Below, piece by piece: positions 42,152-57,200 of a stretch of DNA of 64,000 bases; within the stretch, counting starts at the first letter, position 1, and each line of letters starts with the position of its first letter. Where the stretch lies: assembly GCA_000149265.1 (NCBI GenBank), contig CH002712.1, positions 257,429 to 321,428 of the forward strand, read 5' to 3'. A program made the translations under genes and the position numbers. The notes beneath the pieces were generated by a model. It had not been told where the DNA came from. It saw only the letters and a program-made list of their open reading frames with translations, and did not search any database. The stretch comes from Ciona savignyi (lineage: Eukaryota; Chordata; Ascidiacea; Phlebobranchia; Cionidae).

Positions 42152-42233
42152 ATGACGTCACAAATACCTTGGATTTTAAGTATGATGTCACTATGCTCAT
42201 TGAGCGCCGCAATAATCGAAATCCCACCTGAAG
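42152..42233 (+). CDS. L1-family gene: signal-peptide exon
   Basis: The exon begins at 42090 after TTTTTTACAG. A short upstream ATG frame (ATGACGTCATTATTT...TAA) lies in its untranslated part. The coding start is the ATG at 42152; an in-frame stop lies upstream. The 27 residues read MTSQIPWILSMMSLCSLSA, then AIIEIPPE, with likely cleavage after LSA. Two further in-frame Met codons could also serve as starts. Confidence 0.85.
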
Positions 42234-45200
42234 GTAAATGTAGTAATTACTCATAAATATATTATAAATTCTCTCAACATATTAACTCTGAATTACACAT
42301 CCGTATTGCAATATGTTTAATATATGAACGTGATAAATTAGTCACAAATTCCATAATATTAATTTATATCTTCCTTGTTTGGGTTGGAACTTAATATATT
42401 TACTGAATAATCGGTGATTTTCTGTGGTACTTGTACACAAAGTAACCATTATCGAAAATTAACTTATTGATACAAGAGAGAAGATAATGTACATGTGCAT
42501 CGCGATGGAATATGAAGGCACATTAGGCTTTATAACACGACAATCGTCTGATTACCTCGTACCGGCAGTCGAGTTATCGAAGCTATTGCAGTGTAAGAGG
42601 GTCACTGGTTTAATTTTTGTTTAGCCCACAAAATTACCGAACATAAGCAACAAATTCTGAGTGCAGTGCTTAAGCACACAACCTACTAGTTGAAGGCCGG
42701 GTTCGACCCATACCCTTCCAAATGCATATTTGTTACCGCTTATCATGTTGCATAGCAGACTTTTATTATGGTTTTGAACTTCGTCTAATTATGCTAAGAA
42801 TAACATTAATATCTTTAGAGTTTTAAACTTTGTTCTTTTATGCTGCAGTAAAGGCGAGGTGTAAGTATATATGTATTAGTGTGTAACCTTTTCCTTATAA
42901 ATACGGTGTTTAAAATTACACTTACTTCATTTAAAAAAATACAAATATTGCAGTCATGTTTATACTCCAGAAAATAATAATGGAAAATATGTTGTATTTT
43001 AATTGTTAACTTTTTAAAGTTTAACCATGTTTAAATACCAAATTCATGTATATTCTTGGTATATAAGGACATTCACCGCTTAACTTTTACATAAAGAATT
43101 TGTCGGAACCGCTATAGTTATAGTTTTATAAAATCTTTTAAATCTATTTTTAACCCGGTATGATTACTCTATTGTTCCAACTTTGTTTTTTAAGAAACTG
43201 TTTTACCAAGTTTCGAACTAAAGTCGCTACTATAGGTCCGATTTTATATGACATGTATTATTTTTAACCGAGCCAAGTTTCGAACCCATTGATGGGCTCG
43301 TCACAATGACCGTTTTTGTACAGAATTGGTCGCGTTAACCATTTGTTACCAGGACCGTTGTGTGTTATTTTTGGTTATTTTACCCGTTCTAATCTGTATA
43401 ACATGGTAGAATCCTTCCATTTTATACTGAATTGGTATATATTCATGTTTAAATACGATGCGCATAATAAATAAATCGCTTCTTTCGATGCAGTGCCCCG
43501 TCCTCCCACGATAACAATGCAGCCCAGTGACGTCACATACGCCATCCCGCGCGTTCCCATTGTTCTCAGATGCGCCGCGAGTGCCCAACCTGACGTCAAA
43601 TCCATCGGAGGGTAAGTACCGGACGGGGATTATTTGTGTAACAACTGGTCATTATGAGCTAACACTGCTATTGTTAGCTTTCCGTAAATACCACAGCTAG
43701 CTTATCATTCCGCTTTTTTACTCGACATTTCGTTTGGTATAACATAGCGAATAAACGTTTTTAATTCGTATTTTATAATACATTGATTGGTGTGAGTGGG
43801 GCGCAAGTGAAGAGAATTTGAAAACGCATTTCTCATTTATTATTAGCGCTGGGAATTATTGTTATTTAAATTTTTGGTCCATAATGCTGTTTCTAAGGTC
43901 CAAACTGTAATATTTATAATAACCAACTAAAAATACGCTTGTCACACGAAAATTAATTGAATATTAAATTCCATTTTTTTTCAAGAAAAGTCCTCGAAAT
44001 TGTTTGTTTTCCGACGTGTTGCTATCAAATCTTTAATTATAAGCATTCCTTCACGCGTTATTAACTATGGTTGGTTGGTTAGGCAACTAAGCATTGGAAT
44101 AACTTGATGGGGTGTTCAATAAATAAATCTCTTGAACGCGATTCGATGTTCCGTGCGGTTTGGTGAAATGTTTAAATCGCTCGATGACTTGAACCACAGA
44201 AGTCAAGTAGATATAAGCACATCTGCACACCAGTGGTCAGCCACACACTTGGACTTGTTGTTGCGATCATATAGGGTTTGGGTCGTTTAAATAGTATGTA
44301 GCTGTTATTATTCCTAAATTGAAATAATTAGATTGCCTTTATTCATCTATATATACATAGCATCTATATACGAATAACAACAAAAATTCTTAAATTGATT
44401 AAAAAGGTACAGATTGCGAAATATAGTGAGGTAGTTCGAATGCGAACAAACCGATCCCTAAAAATATATAAAAACATGTTTACTTTTTGAGCGCTAGTTC
44501 TTTGCATTTGGATGATTTTCGAATGGATTCAATCATTCTAGTTTAGCCGCAACTAAGAGCGTATAAAGATAATATTATCACTAAATTGAAAAAAAATTCC
44601 GTTGCTATTATTCCTAAGATTGTAAGGAAATCCGTTTAGTTTAAATATTTTAAACTGAAAACACTTCTTACTTCTGTGAAGGGTTTAATTACTTTTGTAA
44701 ATTCCACCATATTTTCTGCGATGCCTATTTACTAATATGTGGGCAATATTACTGCGACCTTAAATTGCATTTTGCAACCCAGCGTATCCCTAGTATTATG
44801 ACAACTGAGCAATAAGTTCAAACGAGGTTATAATCGATCGTTCCAATGTTTTCACTCCAACTTTCCTTGTCATTCTCCTGTATTGATTCTTCTAGCGTGT
44901 TTAAAATCCAATTCGTGTTAATCGGGAATTTCGACAGCATTTTAAAAAGGGGGGATGGGGAGGAAAGGTTTGGTGAGTGAAATTACCTTTCACTCCATTG
45001 TCCAGTTGTCCAAGGGCAATTTTCAATCACCGCCCGCGGGAATTCAAAGAAACGTGTACTTGAATAAAACTCCAAAACTTAACCTCGCGGATCATTTTGT
45101 TTTAGTTGAACAAGGAAATGAATATAAATTCTGTACAATAGGTGAACAGAAAAGGAAACGTTTATTACCCAGTTAACAATTATATGTTTAAATTCTGTAT

Positions 45201-48200
45201 GTTTTTGGTTAAAAGTGGGCAACTGTTCCTATTTAAGTATCGATTCAAATTTGCATATTACGTCACACACCTGAGGTCATTTGCATATTACGTCATACAT
45301 CACATGATCACAGGTATTCGTGGGAAAAGAACGGATCGCGATTGGACATCGTTAAATCTACATCCGGTGACGTAGCCGATGGAAGTATTGTGATGTCACA
45401 AAGCGATGGAAGCATAACTTTCAAGTATGTGATATATCGAGTAGTTGTTTATTACTGGTCGTAGTTTCGAACCTATGATGGGCTCGTCACTAAGACACTA
45501 AGACAGTTATGTAAATCGGTTTATTTATCAGTCGCGTTAACCTCTCTTTTGATTTGTTTTTTTTTATCATTTTGTATCGGGCTTAGTTTCGTACCCATGA
45601 TGGGCTCGTCCCCAAGTTCGTTAATTTGTGTGTGATTTGGTATATGTATCGGTAACATTAACCATTCAGCCACACGACCGTATGAGAAGTTAGAAAATTT
45701 CAGCACCATCTGGTTGGTAGTTTTACTATGTCGACACCAGTGTCGTAAAGTTATTACACAGAGGATTTTAACCCGTCTGTGTGTCGAAACAAAACTGCTA
45801 TTTGGACATCGTATAAATCGAGCTTTATAAGACAGGCAAAACAACGAATTGTTGGTTTCCCGATCAATGTATTGATTATTGGTCCATAAAGGATTTCTGC
45901 TGGGTTTCCCTTTAACGTAATTTAATTTTGTAAAATATTAAAAATCCATATGAACTGGTATTTTTCTTGCACTTAATTTTTTGAAACAGGTAAGAGTTAT
46001 TTTGGAATTACAAGTATTATTTTCCCGAGTCTTGATCATAAACTAGACCTGGGTGTAAAATATATTAGCATATATGCCTGATTCCTTTTTTATTTATATT
46101 TTTACAAGTCTGCGGTCCAAGTCCACGATAGTTTCGTACCCAATACAATTTATTGTACATAATTATGTATATGAATCATTCGCACAACCATTCGGCTACA
46201 CATGCACAAATGTACCTTGACTGAACCAAAAGTAATTCTTGGCGTGGTTTCTAATTATCTCGTTTTAATCATTATTTTATTTCTATTATTATAATTTCTC
46301 TCATTTTACATTTTATTTCCTCCCCGAAGGGGAAGCGAGAATCTGAGCGAACGGGAGCTGAAGCAATACGAAGGAAGATATCAGTGTTTTGCGTCCAATG
46401 ATCTCGGAACCGCAATGACAAGCGCAATCACCTTGAAAGCGGCAGGTTCGTTAGGTTGTTTGATGAGTGGGTGGGGTGTTGCGACGTTAAATAGAGAAAA
46501 AGATGGTAGTAGTAAAACTGCTCATTAAAACCATGAAAAGTAATTCTAACCCTAGCCTAAACACTACTTTTAACCCTATACATAACCCAAACTCTAACCC
46601 CAGCCTTTACCCTAATGTTTTAAAAACTTTGCCAGCTCAGCATGTATTAATTAACATGGCGGGCTCTTCACAAAAACGGTTGTTGTATAGAACTCGGTAT
46701 GTATCGGTTGCGTTACCATTCAACCACACGCATACTTTATGTTTTTACAGGACTTAGTGTCGAGCCCAAGGTGGGATCGTTGCTAAGCACACGCAAACTT
46801 TCGCCCGGGAATATTTTCACTTAGCCCACGCAGAGATCTAAAGCTGTCTGTATTATTAACCGTGTTTAAACATATGTCTAATTGTCTGTTTTTCGTATTA
46901 GACCCTCCTAAAACAACTATTTCGTAATTTTATTATTCAACTCCACACGCAGCATCGCCCTACCAGCGACCAGAAAACAAGGAAATCAATGTCCGTACCG
47001 GAGCTTCGATCACAGTACCCTGCAATTACAGCAGTTCGAATGACCGAGTGATCACGTGGACGTTCCAACCAGCCACTGTGACGTATAATGAAAGAATTGC
47101 AGAGGTATTACGTAGCAATGCTTTATTGTTCGTTCATTTTTACAGGTTAAATGTAGCAGACAATGTGTAAATATGACAGACAATGGTTTAAGCGATAAAA
47201 ATATCATGATATATTGTCATGTGATTTAAAACCAGCTGATAAAGAAACTACGTGATCACGGTCAAATTACCTGAGCTATTTCTACATGGCATAATACTAA
47301 ACAGAACACGCATAATATCATTTAGTAGAAAATTGCTCTAAAATGTGAATATGTTTTTGAATTAACAAGATAACAACTAGACTCTTATGTGGACGTCTGT
47401 TGTTTTGTGCCTTCCAACTTACAAAACGGGCAGACTACAATAAACCTAGTTTTAAAATCCAATCAATATCTTTGGAATGCTAGATTGAAGGTTCGATTAA
47501 AAAGCATTACAGCTTTAAATTATGCTGAAAATAGTATGATTTACACAGACGTTCAAATGCTGATTAAAGTTATAATCGATTGTATATAAACCAATCTATT
47601 TCCAGCATACATTAAGCCTGTTTTGTTTCTTATTCATATCTTAAAACCCATATCGTTAATGGACAGTTCTGTCAGAATTGCAATTATCTTATTATTATGA
47701 CGTACCTACCGCGTATAATACACTTCCACGCAATATGATTGGATATTACGATCGCTCATTTGCATAATTTATGATCCACAGTCGGCGGACGGGAGTTTGG
47801 TATTCGCCAATGTATTGGGTTCGGACAACGGACTGATCTTCTATTGTATCGTGAAAGACCTGGCGACCAGAAAATCTACAGATGGACCGCATTATACGTT
47901 GAATGTGGATAATAGTAAGGAAACACAAAACGTTTAAAACTTTCACTTTTTACCCATTTTGTCTAAAGCTGTGATCCTACTTATTTCTACTTGGAGAATT
48001 GTTACTACATACAAATGAACATAAAAAAGTTAAAATAAAAACCTAAAAAACATGAAACATAAAAAAATAAAAAAATACATAAAAAACATAAAAAAAAAAC
48101 ATAAAAAGACATAAAAAATTGTTTACGATATAAGAATAAATATTGTTTGACGTAAGAATGGCAATAAAAACGGCAAAAAAATGGATATTGTTACGACATA

Positions 48201-51200
48201 AGATGCTTTGAAACTAATATTCATTATCTGATTTGTTAAATTAAAAGGATAACTGTGGAAATGCGGGGTTTAAAGCATAAATATATTGAAATATTGTCTA
48301 TAAACAGTTTGGTTCGAGCTAAAAGATTGTTCTTTAATTCGTTCTAAGCCTGGTTGCTTGGTTCCTTTCTATTCTCTTAAGATTTGCTCTGTTCATATAT
48401 TCCATGAATATTTTATGACGAACTGCATAAATTGCAATGCCTCGCTCCACCAAATAATGCTTCACCGAATTATATTGGTGATTAGTGGTCCGTATAACAA
48501 AATGTGCGACGTTCCTATAAGTGTGCCCGATCATATACACATTTTGATATAAAGATGGCGACCAGCCCATTATAGGTTCAAAACTCAGACTGGTAAAATA
48601 TACAAAAATCTCATCGTTTAGTCGCGCCCCAAGTTTAGGTTGGTTTATTTGTTTTTGTAAATTTAAAATTAAATAATTAAAAGAACAATCCCTTAATATA
48701 TAATAAAAGTCAAACAGGAAAGAGACAAAACGATGGTCGTTATAACACGTTATGGAAAATATAGTTAAAACAATTAAAGAAAATATACGAAATCTGCCTT
48801 ACCTGGCAACATATAGATTGAAATGTCTAAATTATTCCAAATATGAACACAGTTACAAATATTTTCATCCTAATATTTCCAGCTGTTCCACTGCCGGACC
48901 GCCCACCAACTATTACGTCACCCGTCCTTACTACGGAACCACGAATTGTGCTCAGGGACGACACCTTACGGATGAAATGTATTGCTACGGGAAAGTACGT
49001 TTTATCTCACTTAGTTTATTTTTTGTTTCCACGATAAAAACACAAGGCAGAACCTTTAATAAAAATTAAGAAACGAGAATAATGGCAAAACGACAGTCGT
49101 TAACACGCATCTACAATCCAATCAAATAATTACTCAAGTTATATTTACACATATATTTACACATGGCCGTCGAACCAACTTGACCGATTGGCTTATTGGT
49201 TTAATTCGTTGTTTTTCCACCCAGACCGGTACCGAGTGTACGATGGGAGAAATTAAATGGAAATTCGGTCGTTTCGTGGCCGAACGGTCGATTTCGAACT
49301 GAAGATTTCGGACGAACAGCTGTCATTAGCAACGCGAGTTATGGGGATAGCGCCGATTACAGGTATGATGACGTCATAGGATAATTTTATACTTGTTTAT
49401 GACGTCGTAATGACGTAATGAAAACGCAGGTGCACAGCTACGAATGCGTTGGGGGAGGCGACGCGGATATCGAAGGTTCTGGTGCACGCTCGACCATTCT
49501 TCTCTGTCCCCGAAAATGCGCCTCATGACGTCATAAAGACACCTGGTAGTAACGTCACAATACGATGTCAAGCGGAGGGGATTCCCGCGCCGGAAGTCGA
49601 GTGGAGGGTGAACGGGGTTCCGATCGCAGGTGGCGATTGGAGTTTATTCGATCCGTGGGCTCGTGTGGCCGAATGGTTAACGCGACCGATACATATATAC
49701 CGACCTATACAAAAACGGTCCAAGTGACGAGCCCATCATGGGTTCGAATCTTGGCTCGGTTAAAAAAAACAAGAAAAGTACGCTCGTGTGGCCGAATGGT
49801 TAACGCGACCGATATAAAACATAGGCAACCTGCGTTAGTTACATATATACAACTCAACTTTTATATTTAAAAGGGATATTTATGTTTATTACCATATATG
49901 TATGAAAATAACATCGTTCTTTAAACGCTATCCTAACAGTGTTACCGGGAATAACGCTTTCTTTAATCCTCCTTTAAAGTCTGACGATTTCCCTTGTGAT
50001 AAACCTTCCTTGATTGTTTTTACCGAGCCAAGTTTCGACCCTATTACGCTCGTCACTAGGATTGTTTTGCACCCGAGTCGGTCTATGTATCGGTCGCGTT
50101 AACCATTCGGCCACACAACCGTACCACATTACCTGTTTTTTTATATTTCCTTGTTTTTTGTTTACCGAGACAAGTTTTGAACCAATAATAGGTCGTCGCT
50201 GGTACCGTTGTTGTATATATGACTATAGTTATATATCGCTGGAGGTAACCATTCGGCCACACGACCGTACCATATTATCTGTTTTTCCACCAAGAAAAAC
50301 TAAAATAACCTATTGCGGCCACCTATGGATACACATGCTTACAGACATCTAACTTCTCCACCCACAGAAACTTCTCCGATGGAAAACAGAGTGATCCATC
50401 CAACCAAAATTCGAATCAGCAATCTGAAGGTGTCGGACTCGGCCGTGTACCAATGCATCGCTAGTAACATGCATAACTCCATTATCAAACAAGCATATGT
50501 GAATGTGCTCAGTAAGTTATGTGTTGGGGTAGAAGATATATATAGGACGTTGGAAGTTATGAACAATATAGTTTTTTAACATGGTCATTTATGACAAACG
50601 AATTATTAAACGTGTGTATCCAAATCCATTTCTCCAAATGCCTAAGGCTACAGGAGCTAGCACAGTGGGTTGCGTACTGTCAAGACAATATTTTAGGATT
50701 TCTTTAACCCTACTACCCTTGAGTTCATTTAAAGTATTTTACCAAGGTAAGTTGGAACCCGTGATGGGTTTTTAAGCATGATGATATTTAAGACCATTTT
50801 TACATGAATATCGGTATATGAATCAGTCACGTTAACCATTCGGCCACACGACCGAACAAGTTCATTAGACCTCACTTAAACACATTGTTTGAGGGCATAA
50901 GTGGCTTGAAAACGTCCGATTCAATTCAAGAATCTCAATATTCCCAGTATACACTAACAAGCGAATAAGCCAAAGCATAGCAAACATGAGACAATCTTTA
51001 ATAGTTTTAATATTTTTAACTGTTATTGGTAAGGAAATCGTAAAAGTTATTGAAGCATTAATAACTATGGTGTTTTTTTACAGATTTCCGGCACAATAAA
51101 ATGTAGGGTATATCTATAGCTTCAACACTTTACAGTAATATAACCGTGAGATTTTTACTAATAAAAGCCCCAAATTTTGTAATAATATATAGCTTCAAAC

Positions 51201-54200
51201 TAATATAAATGTGTGTTAATAATATTTTTATCTGTTTATTTAAACACAACTTTATTATTACAGTCGGGTAAACATGAAATATCTTTCCCAGTTTCTATGC
51301 CGTTGCCTGTATCTACGGAAGACGTGGAATACGTGCAAGTGTTGGGGAAAACTGTGGAGATGAAATGTAATGTGTTTGGGTCGCCCTCTCCCGCCATCTC
51401 GTGGCAGAAAGATGGAAACAAAATTACAGAAAACGAAAGGTTTGATTTATGTCGGACTTAGTTTCAAATTAATAATGGGTTTTCCAATTAGGTCTTTCTT
51501 TACATAAAAAAATCGGAATATTAATTGGTTAATCAATCGGATACACTACTGTTCAATAATATTAAATTGCAAGAAAAATTAAATGCAAGATATAAAATTT
51601 TCTGTTTATACATTAGCATAGGTTGTGTCTTATTACATATTCTTACTCAACAGTATAAAACCTTAGCAAAAAGGTCCGAATAACAACTTTTATTTTGATG
51701 AGAGCTTCTCATGGTGATTATTCATAATTTCATCAATATCTAATTCTGACAAAACACATTTCTACAGGTTTCTTATACGGAAAAGTAAATATCTTCGCAT
51801 CAGTGAAGTAACATTCGACGATGCTGGAGCCTACACTTGCGTAGCGACAAATGAATACGGGAACGCAACACTCAGCACCTCACTTACAGTGTTCCGTCGT
51901 ACGAAGATACAACCAGCTGCCCAATACCGCTATTTCGTCAGGCGGGGAGAATCAGTCACTATGTCTGTTAAGGTAATTCTTGAGTTTGTAATGATAAAAT
52001 ATTATCGTGGAATGTATTTTAAAAGACTGAATGATTATATTATAGCGTGGTGGATAAGTGCGTCGCCTTTCATCCGAAAGTGTGCTGGCCCATACGACCG
52101 TACAAATATGATAGTAATAACATATTCACACCGTCGCGAGATTACCTTTTGTCCACCGTCGGGTTACCGGAGCTATTACAGTGTGTTGTGTATGATCCAC
52201 ATGTTCCTTCAATTTGGCAGAACCCATTAATTTACTGGGTTCCATTAAGTACCTTGCTAAAAGACATAACCGACTAGCTAATGACTAGTTTATAATCTGC
52301 AACCCTTTGGCTGAAATGAGCCGCATTAATCCAGCAAGCTGAAAGGTCGAACCGTAGATTTATCCTAAATGTACAACTAAGTTCCGCACTTAATAAACCC
52401 TGAAGAAATAAATTCCAAATCCACCAGATTGATATCGATGACGGCGTGAAACAAGGACCAGTTCAATGGTTCAAATCCGATGTTCTTATTGGACGAGGAA
52501 TCAATTATGACGTCAACAATGCGGCATTCACGGATAGCGGAAGTTACAAGGTCATGGTCAACACCAGTCTCGACCACTCAGCTGTGCACTTGACTCTGGT
52601 TGTTCAAGGTGGAGTTATTTGGTTTTTTTAATATTTTTTTGGCGAGTTTTTAATCCCACAAAGGGCATCGTCTATAAGATCGTTTTGTATAGAAGTCCGT
52701 AGATGTATCTTTCAAGGTTTTCACGAGTGTGAGAGATATCTTATATGCAACGGTAACTTGCAGTTAACACAATGGATCTTATTGATGATCAAATGGTTAA
52801 AGTGAACGATTTATAAACTTAATTCTATGGAAAAACCGTTTTATTTACAATCCCATTATAGGTTCAAAATTGGCCAATTAAAACAATTTCAGAAGCTGTA
52901 CTATTGACGAGACTTTCGCGGTTTTGAAGTATTGTTCACTAAAAAAACTTTATTTTTTAGGGTTACTGTTTTTTTAAACTTTTTATTATTTATACATATT
53001 ATTCTATCGTCGTACACAACATTAAATCCATGTAATAGTATCACGAAATGCACCACTTTTCATAGATATCCCATTACCTCCGTTGGATTTCTATGTTTCT
53101 CCCAAATCGGGGGGATCCCCCCTGGATGTAACGTTCACATGGCAACCAGCTGAAGACAATTACTCCCCGATACATGGTGAATGGTGTGTTTGTGTCGAGT
53201 TTAATATTTGTCCAGGCGGTTTATTCGAATTTTAATGAATGTTTGTTGAATTAAAATCAGGCGTTGTCGCTACAGGTAAGTGATCTCGCATAAGCGTTGT
53301 GTACTTAGGTAACCCGATGGTGGGCACAAGACGATCTCACAAAAAGCTTTATGTAATTTCCTATATATAACGAGGATAAGCATGGAAATTCTAATGAAAT
53401 CATTTGGCCTTGGGATAATGTGCCATTTTTGGGCAATATTGGGTTTATGTGTATTTTCGATTGATAGATGTGCACGAGTAGAAAGCATTCGCTAAAAATA
53501 CTTTTTCCAATATTAATGCCTTAACAATGTCCATTATGAAACCAGAATACAAGATAGAATTTGAGAAAGACAACTATCGACCTGGGGAGTGGTTTCCATT
53601 GGTCGATTCGATACCTGGCGACCGAACCTCTTTCGATGTAACCTTGGCAGCTGGGTTGCGATATAAATTCCGCTTGTGGGCGCTAAACGGCATTGGGTGG
53701 AGCGAGGCGCCCAGTGCTGAGACAGCTCGGTATACAACCCCACCTAGCGGTAGGTTTTTTGTTTCAATAAAATTGATGATTCCATTTGGAGGTGCACTTT
53801 TTAATTTAGGATGAATATGGTGTTTCTATAGACAAATTGTTAGTTTCCAATTAAGATGTTTTAGAAGTATTAGATTTAAAGAAAAAATACAGATAAATTG
53901 TTTGAATTCTAATTTGAATAACAAAATCGCTATTATTTAAGCACAGCAAAACAAGAAAAAGTATAAAATCTCAAAACAACCAATCAATAAACTTCTGCAA
54001 AACCACCATTTTAGTCGATTTTAATATAAACTTTCAATTCAGCTCCAACAGCAAACCCAAGTGGGGTGTCGGGCAAGGGGAATACCCCAACCAATATGAT
54101 CATCACGTGGGACCCGGTGAGCCCAGTGGGGCGGAACGGACCGGGATTCGGGTACCAGATAACGTAAGTTTGTTTATTTTGTGTCGAATATAAATAATTG

Positions 54201-57200
54201 GATAATAATTTCAAGGATTTCAACTAATAAATAATAATTATAACCATAGAAATAATAACATAATTACATAATATTCATTTCTAGAATTAATAACCTTTGT
54301 CCTGGTGGTAGGTTAGTATTTAGTGGAAAATTTATTTTTCTTAAAATCAAGCATTGTCGGTTGCTTATCTAAATAAATGGTTGTTGCCTCAAACCGACAT
54401 TACTTAGGATAGCGTACTAAGGATGCGCAAATTTCTTTGAGATGCGAAAAACAAACTAGTTTTATGTTGACAAACCATATTAGGTTGAAAAAACGTTTCC
54501 TGAACCAATGTGGGAGTGTCTATTTGTTGATTCCATATTGTTCTAATCCCATTTAAATATTTTTAAAACTTTCCTATTAAATTGTCGGGCATATGTCTTT
54601 CTTGCGCTTTTCAGGAATGTAAGCGGGTTTAATTGTCTTAACCATCGTTTTCCCCGTATATTGCAAAGTATATGGCGTTTAAATTTTGTTTTTGTCATAC
54701 CTTGTAAACTTAGAACAACACTATCGGTCTTCTGTTCGCAAATGTTTTGTTTTTGTTGATTCCTTTAGTTCCAGTTGTTCCTTTACTTACACCAAGACAC
54801 CCTTGGGCATTCGTGTTGCAATTTGTGGTGATTTCGCACACAGTTAACCCCTCCATCTACAATACTCTTAACTTACATTATCCGTAATATTGTGGTCTCG
54901 TAGTATTTAATTGAAACATTGTGGTCTGTTGGCATTTATATGAGTTTTATCTATCTAGTACAGGTTTTAGGTAAGCATCTAGCGGGACATACTTGTGATA
55001 ATAAAATAATACTTTTTTCTTATTTACCACGTTTGGGCATAAGCATGAGTACCCCATATCCTATTCTACATTTCCTGAAGTTTTTGTTTTTCTAAACCAG
55101 CATATATTGCTTTAAACAGATACTGCACCGCTCCCGACTGTACCGACAAAGAAGTTCTTTATGTGGACGGGGAAGTCGAATCTTATGAAGTAGTCAACCT
55201 TCCAACATACACCCAATACATCATTAACATTATGAGCTACAATAATATCGGTAACGCTTCCGTACCGCAAGACGTACTGGGATACTCTGGCGAAGACGGT
55301 ACGTTATAGCAAAAACTTTTTTGCGTCATTAATACAAATGTATGTGCCTTAATTTTTTATTTATTTGTAAAATTATAATACCGCTTACCAACATTAGAAC
55401 CCTACAATAAATAAATATGTAATAACTTTATTACCTACCTACAAATTGTTTTTAACTGTATATAAATTGTGGCACATATTGTATAAACAGTCATTTATTT
55501 ATCTATTCTAAGGTTATTCCTAATTCCATTGCGTTAATTATAGTTCCATTGTCTGCTCCAAGTGATGTCACAGTTGAAACAAACGAAGATGACGCAACAG
55601 TGGTGATTGTGAGGTGGCAAAAAGTTGACCCAGATTCAGTAAGAGGAAAAGTGCTGGGTTACATCGTGTCCTACGAGACACCTTCAAGTAATGGTAAGAT
55701 GGGTTGTTATTTCGATAATAAATGCAAATTAATGGTCGAGATAAGCCATTCATGCTATTACCCGGTAGTGGAGATATAAGGATGTATCATTTATGTTATG
55801 GCGGGTAGGGAAATCACGTTTAAGAATTTTTCTATGGTCAGCATCTGATAACTCGCTTCCATGGTCTAGTTGCCGGAGCTATTGTAGTGTGTTGTGTATG
55901 ATTAAGACGTTAATGGTGTCTAAATAGAACCCATTATTCTGCCAAGTAAAACAATGCCCGCTTGGTGCTTTTCCCAAAGACATAAGCTGGCGGACACTTC
56001 GAACTTTTCTTACCTGGCCATTTATTTTTTAACCCGGCTTTATTGTTTTAAGTTTTGAACCCAGGGCTTCTCGCTAAGAACGTTTTTACATCGAAATCGG
56101 TATAAGTGTCGGTCGCTATAACCATTTGACCACATTTTCCACATGTCTATTACATAATACTAAATCGGTTTTCTCTGCAGAACTGAAAGAAAGAAGTGTG
56201 GGCGACACCGAAATGACTGGAATCTCTGGACTCAAACCGTTCACCGATTACTCGTTTAAAGTAGCCGTGTACAACGACTATTCCAGCGGACCATTTTCCC
56301 AATCCTACGTCATTACCACCCCTGAAAGCAGTGAGTTGTGACGTCATAATTTATATTGCCTTGTTGGTGGGGGTTGATGGATTTTCTACTGAAACTAAAA
56401 AATGTCTCAATCATACACAACACACTACAAAGGCAGTCCGACGGTTGGCGCGTGGTCCAGCAGATAGCTAGTCGGTTGTGTCCTTGGGCAAGGTATTAAA
56501 CAGACTTTGCCTGAACCCAGCGGATTAATGGGTTCTACCAAATTAAAGGAACGTGTCAATCAAATACAACACACTGCAATAACTCCGGTAACCCGACGAT
56601 GGACGCGAGGTGATCTGACGATTGCCCGTGTGTTAACTCCCTTGGTTTTATTCACGGGGATAAACATAAATATCCTATCCTCCTAATCCATGTTAAGCAA
56701 GACCATTCTGCAGCACCCGGCCCCCCATCTACTATGAGACTCCGTACAACAACCGATACTGGGGCACACATTGCATGGGGACGCCCCCAAGAAGAGAATG
56801 GTGATGTCATCGGCTATGTGATCAAATTCGTATGCTTGAACGATTCAACGTGAGTGGATTATATACGATGTCTATGTTTATTATCCACAATATTTCCACC
56901 ACTAGGTGTAGTAATGAGTATTGGATACTTTTTGTTTCTACCACTAGATGTCGTTTTAAGCAGCGGCCCGGAAAGTGACCAACACGCGTATATACCTGTA
57001 CGGTCGTGTGGCCAAATGGTTAACGCGACCGATACATATATATATCGACTTACAAACAAAAAAACGGATTTACCAACGAGTCCATTATGAATTTGAAACT
57101 AAGCCCAGTAAAACAAACAAAAAAACATGTGTATGCCGATTAGTACTGTCGTGTGGCCCAATGGTTAGCGCGACCGATACATTACCGATTCTTACGCAAA

